Shown here piece after piece: positions 11,572-21,093 of a stretch of 53,953 nt of DNA; position 1 is the stretch's first letter; every line of letters begins with the position of its first letter. Source of the stretch: Bacillota bacterium (lineage in GTDB: Bacteria; Bacillota; Bacilli; Alicyclobacillales; SLC66); NCBI GenBank assembly GCA_021820975.1, contig JAKADA010000013.1, positions 1-53,953 on the forward strand, given 5' to 3'. A model generated the notes under the pieces. That model was not told where the DNA came from, did no database searches, and saw nothing but the letters and a program-made list of their open reading frames with translations. The position numbers and the translations under genes are program-made.

Positions 11572-12819
11572 TTATACGTAGCTAAATTGATCGTATAACG
11601 GAAAACGTTTCACAAGTTCATGAACTTTATGCATCGCTTCATTTCGATGCGGTTGGTCATCATTGCGAAGGGTGATATTGATGATATCAGCGACCAAATC
11701 CATTTCATCTACACCAAAGCCACGCGTTGTAACGGCTGGTGTACCGATACGAACACCGCTTGTGATACCTGGTTTTTGAGGATCAAACGGAATGGCGTTC
11801 TTGTTTGTCGTCACGCCAATCTCATCAAGGCGATGCTCCGCTTCTTTTCCAGTTAAGGAGACTGAGCGTACGTCAAGTAACATCATGTGATTGTCTGTGC
11901 CACCGGAAACAAGGGTGAAACCACGCTTGACCAAAGCTTCAGCGAGTGCCTTAGCGTTTCTAACGATCTGCCGTGCATAATCCTGAAATTCCGGACGCAG
12001 CGCCTCGCCAAACGATACAGCTTTTGCCGCGATAACATGCATCAAGGGTCCTCCCTGGACACCCGGAAACACGGACTTATCAATCGCTTTGGCGAATTCT
12101 TCTTTACAAAGAATCATACCTCCGCGCGGTCCACGAAGCGTTTTATGCGTTGTCGTGGTGACGACATGAGCATACGGCACTGGACTTGAATGAACGCCTG
12201 CAGCTACCAATCCGGCAACATGAGCCATATCAACCATAAGGTAGGCACCAACAAGATCAGCGATAGCACGTAACCGAGGGAAGTCGAACTCACGCGGATA
12301 GGCACTTGCCCCTGCGACGATGAGACGCGGCATGTGCTCTTTGGCTAATCTTTCTACCTCATCATAGTCAATGCGATGCGTGGTTTCATCGACGCCATAG
12401 GCAACGAAATTATACAGTTTGCCCGAAAAGTTAACACCACTACCATGTGTTAAGTGCCCACCATGTGCCAAATTCATGCCAAGCACCGTATCTCCAGGTT
12501 GCAATAACGCAAAATACACAGCCATGTTGGCCTGCGCACCAGAATGAGGCTGTACATTGGCATGCTCAGCACCAAACAATTCTTTCGCACGGTCAATAGC
12601 AATCGTTTCAACGATGTCGACTTTTTCGCATCCGCCATAATAGCGTTTACCCGGATAACCTTCTGCGTACTTATTCGTTAATACGGTGCCAAGCGCTTCT
12701 AACACAGCACGACTCACGAAATTTTCTGACGCTATAAGTTCAATTTTACTATGCTGACGAATGCGTTCCTCCTCAATCGCTTGCGCAACCGTCCTGTCCA
12801 TTATATGAAGATGACTCAA
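11572..12819 (-). CDS. glyA: Serine hydroxymethyltransferase
   Basis: The 415-residue PLP enzyme converts serine and tetrahydrofolate to glycine and methylene-tetrahydrofolate, the main source of one-carbon units. The cofactor lysine is K226 in [24 protein letters not shown] near residue 27 and the glycine-rich substrate regions are intact. The TTG start (12817-12819) overlaps the ywlG stop as TTGA and puts IELIASENF exactly where it is in B. subtilis GlyA. An internal ATG six codons later has no ribosome-binding site. It is the last gene of its operon. Confidence 0.97.
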   Translation of the reverse strand: MSHLHIMDRTVAQAIEEERIRQHSKIELIASENFVSRAVLEALGTVLTNKYAEGYPGKRYYGGCEKVDIVETIAIDRAKELFGAEHANVQPHSGAQANMAVYFALLQPGDTVLGMNLAHGGHLTHGSGVNFSGKLYNFVAYGVDETTHRIDYDEVERLAKEHMPRLIVAGASAYPREFDFPRLRAIADLVGAYLMVDMAHVAGLVAAGVHSSPVPYAHVVTTTTHKTLRGPRGGMILCKEEFAKAIDKSVFPGVQGGPLMHVIAAKAVSFGEALRPEFQDYARQIVRNAKALAEALVKRGFTLVSGGTDNHMMLLDVRSVSLTGKEAEHRLDEIGVTTNKNAIPFDPQKPGITSGVRIGTPAVTTRGFGVDEMDLVADIINITLRNDDQPHRNEAMHKVHELVKRFPLYDQFSYV

Positions 12820-13394
12820 CAGAAATCCCCCAGTTCATCAATAGTATATACGGCGCGTGCTCCGCCAATAAGTTTAGGACGGGTGCGTGCCGCTGTTACA
12901 TGAGCTTTCCCAATCGAACGTATCGCCAAACGAACAGGTACAGCCACGTGTTTGATGTGCATGCCGATCAACGTATCACCGATATCCACACCCGCGTGCG
13001 CTACGATATGCTCCACAACTACTGGATGTGGCAGCGTGCGATAGGCACAAGAAGCCACTGCACCTCCTGCTTTAGGCACCGGGATGACAGATACTTCATC
13101 GAGGTTATACTGCACTAAAGTCTCTCGTGTCACAACAAGCGCTCGATTCAAATGTTCACAGCATTGAAAAGCAACTTGGCATGGTGCTACAGCTTGTGCG
13201 CGCAGGACACCTGTCACGATTGCTTTCGCAACATCCTGTGATCCTGACGTGCCAATGTGTTGCCCAATCACTTCGCTCGTACTTGCACCAATGACAAGAA
13301 TCTGATCCTGTGTGAGTAAAGACACTTTGGCAAGTTCAACCACAGTTTCATAAACTGCATCTTCAATATCTGTCGAATGAATCGATGCTAACAA
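12816..13394 (-). CDS. ywlG: YwlG/DUF436 family protein (TIGR01440)
   Basis: A 192-residue conserved protein of unknown biochemical role. Family stretches are visible: [36 protein letters not shown] and the C-terminal [19 protein letters not shown]. It is found between rpiB and glyA in many Bacilli, as here. The TTG start (13392-13394) overlaps the end of rpiB by seven bases. A conserved CCEHLNRA motif hints at a catalytic or metal site, but no function has been shown to my knowledge. Confidence 0.9.
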   Translation of the reverse strand: MLASIHSTDIEDAVYETVVELAKVSLLTQDQILVIGASTSEVIGQHIGTSGSQDVAKAIVTGVLRAQAVAPCQVAFQCCEHLNRALVVTRETLVQYNLDEVSVIPVPKAGGAVASCAYRTLPHPVVVEHIVAHAGVDIGDTLIGMHIKHVAVPVRLAIRSIGKAHVTAARTRPKLIGGARAVYTIDELGDFC

Positions 13395-13867
13395 GATGGT
13401 TTCACATCCGTATCCAATTGATCGGCGAAATGATCTTCTAAGTCTTTCACCTTATCGAGTCGACGTTGGTGCCGACCCCCTTCAAATGGTGTCGAAAGGA
13501 AAATGCGAGCAATCGTGTCGGCTGCCCCAGGTCCAATCACGCGTCCTCCCATAGCAAGAATGTTGCTGTTATTGTGAGCGCGAGTTGCTTTGGCAGAAAA
13601 AGCATCGTGCACAGTGACAGCGCGAATACCAGGAACTTTATTCGCAGTAATCGCCATACCAAGGCCAGTTCCACAAAGCAAAATACCGGCATCAAACTCC
13701 CCTATGGCAACCTTTCGGGCTACGACGGAAGCATAATCGGGATAGTCTACCGCAACCTCACTATCACACCCAAAGTCAACAAACTCAACAACAAGGTCAG
13801 AGAGAGACGCCAAAAGTTCCTTCTTTAAGGCATAACCGCCATGATCTGAAGCCACAGCCACTCTCAT
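13388..13867 (-). CDS. rpiB: Ribose-5-phosphate isomerase B
   Basis: The 159-residue enzyme interconverts ribose 5-phosphate and ribulose 5-phosphate in the pentose phosphate pathway. It opens with MRVAVASDHGGYALK, the phosphate-binding DHGG loop. The catalytic cysteine lies in GILLCGTGLGMAI, and HNNSNILAMGGRVIG completes the active site. Length is normal (about 150). The ATG start is clear. It overlaps ywlG at its end and lies downstream of ywlE. Confidence 0.95.
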   Translation of the reverse strand: MRVAVASDHGGYALKKELLASLSDLVVEFVDFGCDSEVAVDYPDYASVVARKVAIGEFDAGILLCGTGLGMAITANKVPGIRAVTVHDAFSAKATRAHNNSNILAMGGRVIGPGAADTIARIFLSTPFEGGRHQRRLDKVKDLEDHFADQLDTDVKPSC

Positions 13868-13911
13868 GATTGTTCACTCCTTACTGTATGTTTATTGTAG
13901 ATGAAGCTACA

Positions 13912-14382
13912 TTACTTGCCAAGTTGTTCTTTCATCCGATGTGCAATCACCGTACAAGCCTCATCAATGGTAAACGCTATTTCTTCATAGACCTCATCTG
14001 GCGCACCAAAAGGATCAGCGATATCCCCCATACCTTCGAACGCATACTGAAGTAGCGTAAAAAGTTTATTTTTCGCGTTTGGATAACGTTTCAATACGGC
14101 TTCTTTATGCTGTGTAGTCATCGTTATAATAAGGTCAGCGTAATCAATCATCGTTTGATTGAGACTGCGCGCTTGATGCGTGTCTGCTTGCACTGAAAAA
14201 TTACGCGCTAAAACATTTTTCGCCCCAGACGACAGTGCGCCTCCGTCAACCGCAAAAAGGCCCGCAGATTCTACGTGAATTTGTTCCTCAAGCTCTAACA
14301 TGTGCAATTGCCGACGAAACAACCACTCAGCCATAGGCGAGCGACAGGTATTTCCCGTACAAATAAATAAGACGGTAAACAT
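13912..14382 (-). CDS. ywlE: Low-molecular-weight protein arginine/tyrosine phosphatase (YwlE family)
   Basis: A 156-residue phosphatase of the LMW-PTP fold. The P-loop is CTGNTCRSPMAE at the N terminus, and the general-acid aspartate lies in ADPFGAPDE near residue 123. In B. subtilis YwlE a threonine inside CTGNTCRS selects phosphoarginine over phosphotyrosine; the same residue is present here, which argues for arginine phosphatase activity opposing McsB. The ATG at 14380-14382 has AGGGGGC five bases upstream. Ten bases separate it from mntP. Confidence 0.92.
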   Translation of the reverse strand: MFTVLFICTGNTCRSPMAEWLFRRQLHMLELEEQIHVESAGLFAVDGGALSSGAKNVLARNFSVQADTHQARSLNQTMIDYADLIITMTTQHKEAVLKRYPNAKNKLFTLLQYAFEGMGDIADPFGAPDEVYEEIAFTIDEACTVIAHRMKEQLGK

Positions 14383-14392
14383 CTTTTGCCCC

Positions 14393-14956
14393 CTAAAAAA
14401 AGAATTTGAGCCCAAGGATCATCAGAACAAAACCACCAACCAATTGACCATATTGCCCAAGTACTTGACTAACTTTTTTCCCGAGAGCTAAGCCACTTAA
14501 CGCAAAAAGTCCGCTTAATAAGCCAAACATTAAAGCTGCAAAAATGGGACGAATGGGCAAAGTTCCTAAGGAGAAACCGACGGAAAGTGCATCGATGCTG
14601 ACAGTAAACCCCAAGCCAAGAATTTGTGCCCACTGCGGCTGTAAGGACGACGACCCGTCTCTCATTGAATTTTGGCGAATCGCAGTCACAGCCATCTTAG
14701 CACCTAAGAACATCATAACGAGTGCAGCAAGTCGTGAAAAGGTATCACCAAATACGGAGTATAAATAATCACCGATCATGATGCTGACAAGTGGCAACAA
14801 AATGTGAAAATAGCTGATCGTCATGGAAAGTCGTGCGATATCTCGCCATCGCATACCTTGTGAACCTAACGCGAGGCCCAAAGAAAATGCGTCCATACTC
14901 AAAGCTACGCCGATAAAAAGCACCGTGACAAACCCAGTATGAAACAGGGGTGGCAA
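14393..14956 (-). CDS. mntP: MntP-family manganese efflux pump
   Basis: A 187-residue membrane protein with six hydrophobic helices in two repeats. Each repeat carries the family's acidic motif, SMDAFSLGLALG near residue 20 and SIDALSVGFSLGT near residue 120, whose aspartates bind the ion. MntP exports manganese and protects from overload. The TTG start has GAGGAGA seven bases upstream. No manganese riboswitch fits in the 54-base gap upstream. The position between ywlC and ywlE matches B. subtilis ywlD. Confidence 0.92.
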   Translation of the reverse strand: MPPLFHTGFVTVLFIGVALSMDAFSLGLALGSQGMRWRDIARLSMTISYFHILLPLVSIMIGDYLYSVFGDTFSRLAALVMMFLGAKMAVTAIRQNSMRDGSSSLQPQWAQILGLGFTVSIDALSVGFSLGTLPIRPIFAALMFGLLSGLFALSGLALGKKVSQVLGQYGQLVGGFVLMILGLKFFF

Positions 14957-15010
14957 AGGAACATCTCCTCTCGCACGTATCAGATGATATCTATGCGTGA
15001 GGAAGCTTGT

Positions 15011-16102
15011 TCATGAAACCGTGATGACATTACCACCAGCTGCCTTATATAAGCGATTCATAAAGGCCCGGTAACGTCCGACCTCTGGCGTACCTTGCGC
15101 CAATATTCGATCGATATGTCGATCGTCACACGAGCGCAGTGCCACGTATAGGTTTTTCTCAAGCTCGGTAAAGGATGCAAGCGATCCTAAATAAAATAAC
15201 GCATCCACGTTTGGGGTAAAATCCGAATTCATCACTAAGGCACCTACTTTAAAGCCTTGCTGTGCTAAAGCCTGTGCCTCCTTGGCTATCCTCTCTTCAA
15301 TCTTTTGCGAATCATCGCCAAGATAGATGGTCAGTTGCCCCTGTGGTGCATAATGCCGATATTTTTGGCCAGGTGCGCGAGGTTTGCTAGGAATTTCGTG
15401 ATGTTCAAGAAAAGGGTCTAAAGAAACCTCAGCACCAAACTCGCGGAGATCTTCTGCACTTATACGACCTGGGCGCAAAATGATAATGTGATCTCCTTGC
15501 AATTCGATAACCGTGGACTCGATCCCCACATCACAAGCACCACCGTCGATAACCCCATCAATCTTGTCAGCCAAATCATCTAGCACATGATGTGCTAAGG
15601 TAGGGCTTGGCTTGCCACTTTGATTGGCAGAAGGTGCCGCGATCGGTGCACCAAGTGCATCAATAAGTGCTAGGGCTTGCGGGTGATTGGGCATACGAAT
15701 AGCTACATGATCTAATCCAGCTGTCACGATGCGTGATACATCATCACGCACAGGAAATAGGATCGACAAAGGTCCTGGCCAAAAACGGTTCATCAACGCA
15801 CGCGCCAGATCCGATACTTCTGATGCCAATTGGATAACTTGATCGATTTGACTTACATGCGTGATCAGCGGGTTGTCTTGAGGTCTTCCTTTTACAAGAA
15901 ACACTTTTTTAAGTGCTTCTTCATGCAGCACGCTAGCCCCTAGGCCGTATACCGTTTCCGTAGCAAAAGCCACCAAACCGCCTGCCTGCATAATTTGTGC
16001 TGCCTCTTGGCATGTCGTCACTGTGTCCCTAATGCGTACATGAACTGACGTCTTTACTTCGTACATTGGCAGATCCGTTGTCCATAACACCGTCTGTTGC
16101 AT
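15011..16102 (-). CDS. ywlC: L-threonylcarbamoyladenylate synthase (Sua5/YwlC)
   Basis: The 363-residue enzyme makes threonylcarbamoyl-AMP from threonine, bicarbonate and ATP, the first step of the t6A37 tRNA modification. It has the YrdC domain (GGLVAFATETVYGLGA, KGRPQDNPLI) and, from about residue 240, the C-terminal Sua5 domain opening with the linker APGQKYRHYAPQG. Length matches the two-domain form. The ATG at 16100-16102 has TTAGGAAG seven bases upstream; an upstream in-frame extension lacks a site. It lies 17 bases after spoIIR. Confidence 0.95.
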   Translation of the reverse strand: MQQTVLWTTDLPMYEVKTSVHVRIRDTVTTCQEAAQIMQAGGLVAFATETVYGLGASVLHEEALKKVFLVKGRPQDNPLITHVSQIDQVIQLASEVSDLARALMNRFWPGPLSILFPVRDDVSRIVTAGLDHVAIRMPNHPQALALIDALGAPIAAPSANQSGKPSPTLAHHVLDDLADKIDGVIDGGACDVGIESTVIELQGDHIIILRPGRISAEDLREFGAEVSLDPFLEHHEIPSKPRAPGQKYRHYAPQGQLTIYLGDDSQKIEERIAKEAQALAQQGFKVGALVMNSDFTPNVDALFYLGSLASFTELEKNLYVALRSCDDRHIDRILAQGTPEVGRYRAFMNRLYKAAGGNVITVS

Positions 16103-16119
16103 GTTGACACTTCCTAACC

Positions 16120-16815
16120 TTACAAAGATAACGTGACTGATCGCCACACTTTACCCACAGTGGATGCTGCTTCTTTAAGGAATTGTTCGCCATAATCGAC
16201 CACCGCTAAACGCAAAGCCACAGGTACACGTTTGTGGTTTGGTTCTTCAAGGGACGTCACTGCAAGTGGTGGATAATCAGGGAAAGCTTTTGTGGCGGCA
16301 ACAGCATCGCCATCGGTAAGAGCCACAAAGCACAGTGGAGGGAACAACACACACCACCAATTTTGGCCAGCACCATTGCCTAGCACAACTCGAAGAGCTT
16401 CATAGGTGCCTGCAGGATAGACATGATCACCATATAACTTTGTAGGAAATTGCGTCTGTCCGAAATCTGTTTTTGCCCCATAGGTAAAACCATGCTGTCG
16501 TTCCATTTGCAGAGCTATCGCCTGCACCACAGGAACAAGGTTTTGCAGTACCTGCTTAGCCTCAATCAACGTTGTTACTTTTGCCATTCTTTCGCCAACC
16601 ACGTTGATCACACGATCGCGAATTTCACGCTTGAGATTTTGATCAGCTGGACTGTTGCTGTTTGCTATGATGCGAAGACGCAAAGCATTTTTCGGAATGA
16701 CACCCGAATTCGGCCCAATAAACGCATCACTAGATCCCGCACCTGTTAGATTCATACCCTGCGTAATGCCTAGTAAAGTCGCTAGTAAAATAATAAGTAC
16801 GATCCATACTTTCAT
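16120..16815 (-). CDS. spoIIR: Stage II sporulation protein R
   Basis: A 231-residue secreted signalling protein. Made in the forespore, SpoIIR crosses to the intermembrane space and triggers SpoIIGA to process pro-sigma-E in the mother cell. An N-terminal membrane or signal segment (VWIVLIILLATLLGITQG) is followed by the family core LRLRIIANSNSPADQNLKREIRDRV and WWCVLFPPLCF. The start is ATG. No clear sigma-F promoter could be read in the 45 bases upstream. Its presence is strong evidence that the organism forms endospores. Confidence 0.95.
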   Translation of the reverse strand: MKVWIVLIILLATLLGITQGMNLTGAGSSDAFIGPNSGVIPKNALRLRIIANSNSPADQNLKREIRDRVINVVGERMAKVTTLIEAKQVLQNLVPVVQAIALQMERQHGFTYGAKTDFGQTQFPTKLYGDHVYPAGTYEALRVVLGNGAGQNWWCVLFPPLCFVALTDGDAVAATKAFPDYPPLAVTSLEEPNHKRVPVALRLAVVDYGEQFLKEAASTVGKVWRSVTLSL

Positions 16816-16860
16816 CGTTTTACGCCTCCATAAGAAGTCCTAGGAGGCAGTATGGACAAT

Positions 16861-17769
16861 CTAGCAAACTTCTAAACACACTTTAACAACGCGATCGATG
16901 CCTTGGGTATCTTTAGTAAATTCAATGCGAGCCTGTGGAAAGCGTATCTTAGCCAGTTCTCCGACCAACTTTGCTTGATCAAATCCTGTTTCAAGAAGAA
17001 TGTAGCCATGCTCCCCCATCCTCACAGACGCTTGGGTTACTAACTCACGATATGCTTCGAGCCCGTCTGAACCCGCAAACAGGGCACTTGCCGGTTCATA
17101 GTGTACAACCTCAGGTTGCATATGGAGTCGGTCGGATTCTGGGATATACGGAGGATTGGAAATTAGAAGATCAATCGAGATGGCTGTTTCAGGCAAGGGC
17201 ATGAGAAAATTACCCTGAAAAAACCTAATCCAAGAAGCTACCCCATGCCGTATTGCATTTTGCTTTGCTACCAATAGAGCATCTTGTTCGATATCCGTTG
17301 CTACAAGATGAACCGCATCCTGTGGAATCTTTCTTTCTTGCAACGCACGAGCGAGAGATACAATAATCGCACCAGAACCTGTCCCCACATCAACTACCGT
17401 GGTAGGGCGTTGTTGACTTTTCATGATCCTTAGCACATGCGAAATCGCCTCATCGACGAGCACTTCCGTGTCAGGCCGAGGAATGAGTACTCTTTGATCG
17501 ACATAGAAAGAAAGACCGTAAAATTCAGCCTCACCCACGATGTACTGCAACGGTTCTCGATGACTCCTGCGTTTAATGAAGCCAAAAAAATCATTCACTA
17601 CCGTCTTTTGAGCCCTATCCTCATAATGCATGACCATATCATGCAAGGACATGCCTGACGCATGCTGCCACAGCCACTGCGCTGTGCGTTCCGGCAATTC
17701 GACATGATGTTCTTTAAGCTCTTCTTTGGCCTTAGCGATGCACTGACCAATCGTCATCTCGTCATGCAT
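16861..17769 (-). CDS. prmC: Peptide chain release factor N5-glutamine methyltransferase
   Basis: A 302-residue SAM-dependent methyltransferase that methylates the glutamine of the GGQ motif in release factors. It has an N-terminal helical release-factor-binding domain, the SAM motif [11 protein letters not shown] near residue 128 and the catalytic NPPY at residues 205-208. The ATG (17767-17769) overlaps the prfA stop by eight bases; another ATG four codons in is possible. Its substrate gene, prfA, is directly upstream. Confidence 0.95.
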   Translation of the reverse strand: MHDEMTIGQCIAKAKEELKEHHVELPERTAQWLWQHASGMSLHDMVMHYEDRAQKTVVNDFFGFIKRRSHREPLQYIVGEAEFYGLSFYVDQRVLIPRPDTEVLVDEAISHVLRIMKSQQRPTTVVDVGTGSGAIIVSLARALQERKIPQDAVHLVATDIEQDALLVAKQNAIRHGVASWIRFFQGNFLMPLPETAISIDLLISNPPYIPESDRLHMQPEVVHYEPASALFAGSDGLEAYRELVTQASVRMGEHGYILLETGFDQAKLVGELAKIRFPQARIEFTKDTQGIDRVVKVCLEVC

Positions 17770-18844
17770 CGCCAGACGCCGCTTCAAGTTTGCTCGCTTG
17801 ATCTGCCGTAACAAGTGCATGAATAATTTCTTCAAGATCTCCCGCAAGTACGCTATCCAAACGATGTAAGGTCAGCCCGATGCGATGATCTGTTACCCTA
17901 CTTTGAGGAAAGTTGTACGTGCGTATACGCTCGCTGCGATCTCCTGTACCCACAGCTGATTTGCGTTGCTGTGCCACTTCTTGCTGTTGCTCTTGTTGGT
18001 ATTTCTCGTACAGACGAGCACGCAAAACGCGCATCGCTTTATCACGGTTTTTCAACTGTGATTTTTCGTCCTGGCAAGACACCACAATCCCCGTTGGGAG
18101 GTGAGTAATGCGCACTGCCGATTGCGTCGTATTGACACTTTGCCCGCCAGGACCTGTCGAGCAAAACGTATCGATACGCAAATCTTTTTCGTGAACCTCA
18201 ACTTCCACTTCTTCCACTTCCGGCAAGACAGCAACTGTTGCGGTTGACGTATGAATACGACCACCAGACTCTGTTGATGGAACACGTTGTACGCGATGAG
18301 CACCACTTTCATACTTCAATAAACTATAGGCGCCCTTTCCTTGAACGCTAAACACAACTTCTTTGACCCCGCCAATGTCGGTAATGTTGGCATCAATAAC
18401 TTCAATCTTCCAACCCTTACGTTCAACGAAGCGGCCATACATCCGATATAGATCACTAGCAAACAAAGCAGCCTCATCGCCGCCTGCCGCACCGCGAATC
18501 TCAACGATGACGTTTTTATCGTCATTTTTATCTTTGGGTAAAAGCAAGATCATCAGTTGGTCTTCCAGACGTCTTTTTTGCTCTGCTAATTCCGTCATTT
18601 CCGCTTTGACCATATCACGCATGTCATCATCGAGTTTTTCGTTTAGCATGTCTTTTGCATCACGCAGTTGTTGCGTCACAGACTTATACTCGCGGTACGT
18701 TGCGACTGTTTCCGATAGATCTGCCTGTTCTTTAGCATACTGACGTAATCTGTCCATATCCTCTAACACAGCTGGATCAGTCAAGGATTGTTCGAGCTCT
18801 TCAAAACGTTTTAATACGGATTCCAATCGATCAAACATACTCAT
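17762..18844 (-). CDS. prfA: Peptide chain release factor 1
   Basis: The 360-residue RF1 reads UAA and UAG stops and triggers peptide release. The domain-3 GGQ motif is in [12 protein letters not shown] near residue 230. The stop-codon recognition region includes [19 protein letters not shown], and [16 protein letters not shown] follows GGQ as usual. Length is standard. The ATG start has AGGGG nearby. It is coupled to prmC by an eight-base overlap and is the first gene after the promoter at 18881-18889. Confidence 0.97.
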   Translation of the reverse strand: MSMFDRLESVLKRFEELEQSLTDPAVLEDMDRLRQYAKEQADLSETVATYREYKSVTQQLRDAKDMLNEKLDDDMRDMVKAEMTELAEQKRRLEDQLMILLLPKDKNDDKNVIVEIRGAAGGDEAALFASDLYRMYGRFVERKGWKIEVIDANITDIGGVKEVVFSVQGKGAYSLLKYESGAHRVQRVPSTESGGRIHTSTATVAVLPEVEEVEVEVHEKDLRIDTFCSTGPGGQSVNTTQSAVRITHLPTGIVVSCQDEKSQLKNRDKAMRVLRARLYEKYQQEQQQEVAQQRKSAVGTGDRSERIRTYNFPQSRVTDHRIGLTLHRLDSVLAGDLEEIIHALVTADQASKLEAASGDA

Positions 18845-18880
18845 ATCAACCCCTACTATCCGTGAAAAGCCTTATACTAT

Positions 18881-18889
18881 AGTATAGCA
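18881..18889 (-). promoter_or_regulatory. Extended -10 promoter of prfA
   Basis: TGCTATACT on the minus strand matches an extended -10 box, 36 bases before the prfA ATG. It is embedded in the self-complementary TATACTATAGTATA (18873-18886). Confidence 0.45.
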
Positions 18890-18897
18890 CACGATAA

Positions 18898-18918
18898 GGG
18901 CTGCCTGTAGAGCAGCCC
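18898..18918 (-). terminator. Terminator hairpin after the YhcN-type lipoprotein gene
   Basis: A perfect 7-base GC-rich stem (GGGCTGC with its complement) and a 7-base loop lie 20 bases after the lipoprotein stop. The U-run that follows on the minus strand is poor (TTATC), so efficiency is uncertain. Confidence 0.45.
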
Positions 18919-18937
18919 TGTGATCGAAAACTTGTTC

Positions 18938-19462
18938 TTAGCCCAAAGGGCGATTTGGTGAAACGCGTGCAAACATACGATCGAGTGCTTGCGAAAATGA
19001 AGCGAATGGTTTACCATTCGCGATCTCGCGACTGATATGTTTTAGTTGTGCAATGACACCTAGGTCTGTCGTGATGCGCACCGTGCGAATCCCTGCCGTA
19101 CTCGCGATGATACGTTGCCGAACACCTTGCTCCACAAGCATGCGTTGTGCAGGGGAGTATCCCTTGTTAATCTGTACCCCCACATATGCAGTTTGCCCTG
19201 CAATCATAACGACAGATGCATCCACGCCAGGAACGGTTCGTGCTAACTGTGCCACATAATTCGGATCATGGCTTTGCACCGGGTTATGCATACCAGGTGG
19301 TTTTGCCGGGACAACAGGTTGCATCGGCTTAGACATCGTGCCATTTAGTCTTTGTTGCGTCACATCTGCCCCTGTAGTATTGGTGCTGCACCCCGTCACG
19401 CCAAGCATCGGCGCTACAAGCAAGGACAACAGGCCAGATACGGCCAACGTTTTTGAAAGCAT
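18938..19462 (-). CDS. YhcN/YlaJ-family sporulation lipoprotein
   Basis: A 174-residue lipoprotein. The signal peptide ends in the lipobox VTGC (GVTGCSTNT), so the cysteine should be lipid-anchored on the outer membrane face. The domain after a proline-rich linker (VAQLARTVPGVDASVVMIAGQTAYVGVQIN, then RTVRITTDLGVIAQL) follows the YhcN/YlaJ family, which acts in the forespore membrane or in spore outgrowth. The ATG at 19460-19462 is chosen since AGGAGGT is six bases away; an ATG two codons earlier is too close to it. It lies between rpmE and prfA. Confidence 0.85.
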   Translation of the reverse strand: MLSKTLAVSGLLSLLVAPMLGVTGCSTNTTGADVTQQRLNGTMSKPMQPVVPAKPPGMHNPVQSHDPNYVAQLARTVPGVDASVVMIAGQTAYVGVQINKGYSPAQRMLVEQGVRQRIIASTAGIRTVRITTDLGVIAQLKHISREIANGKPFASFSQALDRMFARVSPNRPLG

Positions 19463-19521
19463 AACCATACCTCCTAGACCCACAAAGGTTGACTACCAAC
19501 ACCTTTAGTGTGCCCAGGAAT

Positions 19522-19554
19522 AAAAAAGACACTGTAAAATTCCACAGTGTCTTT
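19522..19554 (-). terminator. Terminator of rpmE
   Basis: A perfect 11-base stem (AAAGACACTGT with its complement) and an 8-base loop, followed on the minus strand by a run of T. It lies 14 bases after the rpmE stop. Confidence 0.9.
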
Positions 19555-19567
19555 GGTGGCCAAGCTA

Positions 19568-19765
19568 TTACATACCGTACTTTTTGCGGAACTTGTCCAC
19601 GCGACCGCCTGCATCGATAAACTTCTGCTTACCCGTGAAAAAGGGATGGCATTTTGAGCACACTTCTACGTGCAGGTTTTGCTTAACGGAGCCTGTTTCA
19701 AACTGTTCACCGCAAGCGCATGTCACGACAGCTTTTTTATATTCCGGATGGATGCCTTGTTTCAC
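19568..19765 (-). CDS. rpmE: 50S ribosomal protein L31 (zinc-binding form)
   Basis: A 65-residue ribosomal protein. Four cysteines, CACG near residue 16 and CSKCH near residue 36, form the zinc site of the C-plus type; zinc-free paralogues lack them. It ends with the typical [13 protein letters not shown]. The GTG start has GGAGGTGA upstream. It sits downstream of rho and the radical SAM gene, with its own promoter and terminator. Confidence 0.96.
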   Translation of the reverse strand: MKQGIHPEYKKAVVTCACGEQFETGSVKQNLHVEVCSKCHPFFTGKQKFIDAGGRVDKFRKKYGM

Positions 19766-19782
19766 TTTGGTTCACCTCCACA

Positions 19783-19795
19783 TGTTCTTAGAACA
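19783..19795. promoter_or_regulatory. 13-base palindrome in the rpmE leader
   Basis: TGTTCT-T-AGAACA is a perfect palindrome between the predicted -10 box and the ribosome-binding site of rpmE. The one-base loop makes an RNA hairpin unlikely, so a DNA operator is the more natural reading. It does not look like a Zur or PerR box as I know them. Confidence 0.35.
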
Positions 19796-19806
19796 CGATA
19801 ATTTAT

Positions 19807-19836
19807 AACATACCACGACAACAACAATTCAGTCAA
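19807..19836 (-). promoter_or_regulatory. Predicted promoter of rpmE
   Basis: TTGACT (19831-19836) and TATGTT (19807-19812) are separated by 18 bases on the minus strand. The -35 box abuts the stop codon of the radical SAM gene. Confidence 0.45.
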
Positions 19837-21078
19837 TCAATGAGGAGCATGTGTATAACTGCCAAGGCGCACGCCTTTGCATTCACGTTGTAAAATATCC
19901 ATCATCTCGAGCATCGAGTAACGCTCACCTTGTTGAACAGGTACGAGTTGAAGATAATAGTCAGGGTCAATATTTAAATTGCGCATCTGAATTAAGCTTA
20001 CACCCGTTCGAGAGATAAACCCAATCATCGCTTCAATCTCTTCTTCACGGTCCGTCACACCAGGAAAAACGAGATAATTGATCGATACTAAAACGCCATG
20101 TTCGGATGCGTAACGCGCTGATGCTTCCACATCTTTTAACGTATATCCGCGTGGGCGATAGTACGCTTCATAGTGATCATCACGCGCACTAATGATCGAT
20201 ACGCGCATTAAATCAAGTCCCGCATCGACGACCGCTTGCACTTGCGATGTCAAACCAGCGTTTGTGTTCGCGTTAATGTACCCCGTCGTAATTCTTTCAC
20301 GCGTAGAACGTATCGCTTGCGCAATTTCCCGCCCACGAAGCATCGGTTCGCCCTCACAGCCTTGTCCAAAAGAGATGATACCATGAGGACCTGCAGAAGT
20401 TAGATGCGTAACCATAACGTCAACCATTTCTTCGACGGTAGGCCTCAAGGTAAGACGTGTCTGCGCAGAAGGGAACAATGAGTCATCAGGTTGCTCACTA
20501 ATGCACCCAATACACCCAGCATTGCATGTGCCGGACACAGGCAATGCACCTTCTTGCCTTCCATAAAACGTGTTGCGCGAGGTGACACACTCATATTCCA
20601 AGGCACAAGTTTGCAAATGATCATAGAGGCGGTTTTGTGGATGCATTTGCAAAAGTTGGGCTACTTTTGCCTGAACATCCTGTGCATCATCATATTGACT
20701 TGGATCCCATAAAGATGGTTCATCTGTTTTATGTGCTGCAACATAAAAAACGCCTCGATCAAAGCCAACGGCTGTGTAACCAAAAAGTGGGAATGTCGTT
20801 TCACCTGATTTTACGTAAGCCGGCAGATACAATCGGGTATATCCCTGAGGTAAAAGCGCCCCAACGGCATGAAATTCTATTGGCATAGCACGGACAGTAC
20901 CATCATCATCAAACCCTAGCGCCCTCGTCTCAGGCAGCATCACCATAGAAGCTCCCTTTGGTAAAGGAATCCACTCAGTCATCTGCACATCCGTCATGTC
21001 TGCGCCTGATCGTCCTGCTGCCATTAATGTCGATGAGTCAAATACTTCCCCTTTTGAGTTGGCATAGACAATGTTCAC
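19837..21078 (-). CDS. Radical SAM protein of unknown function
   Basis: A 413-residue protein. About 180 N-terminal residues precede the cluster motif C185-x3-C189-x2-C192 (SGTCNAGCIGC), which binds the 4Fe-4S cluster that cleaves SAM. The segment SFGQGCEGEP fits the GGE region that binds the methionine end of SAM, and LMRVSIISARDDHYEAYYRPRGY follows. Two more cysteines, C158 and C164, lie just before the motif. The substrate is unknown and I recognise no named subfamily. The GTG start lies 15 bases after rho, and the placement between rho and rpmE suggests a housekeeping role. Confidence 0.8.
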   Translation of the reverse strand: MNIVYANSKGEVFDSSTLMAAGRSGADMTDVQMTEWIPLPKGASMVMLPETRALGFDDDGTVRAMPIEFHAVGALLPQGYTRLYLPAYVKSGETTFPLFGYTAVGFDRGVFYVAAHKTDEPSLWDPSQYDDAQDVQAKVAQLLQMHPQNRLYDHLQTCALEYECVTSRNTFYGRQEGALPVSGTCNAGCIGCISEQPDDSLFPSAQTRLTLRPTVEEMVDVMVTHLTSAGPHGIISFGQGCEGEPMLRGREIAQAIRSTRERITTGYINANTNAGLTSQVQAVVDAGLDLMRVSIISARDDHYEAYYRPRGYTLKDVEASARYASEHGVLVSINYLVFPGVTDREEEIEAMIGFISRTGVSLIQMRNLNIDPDYYLQLVPVQQGERYSMLEMMDILQRECKGVRLGSYTHAPH

Positions 21079-21093
21079 GCAACGATCACCTGC

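Noticed and set aside
14957-15010. Manganese riboswitch before mntP
   Set aside because: The 54-base gap is too short for a yybP-ykoY element and shows no matching fold.
19766-19836. Zur box before rpmE
   Set aside because: The palindrome there does not resemble known zinc-regulator sites, and zinc control is usual for the cysteine-free L31 paralogue, not for this form.
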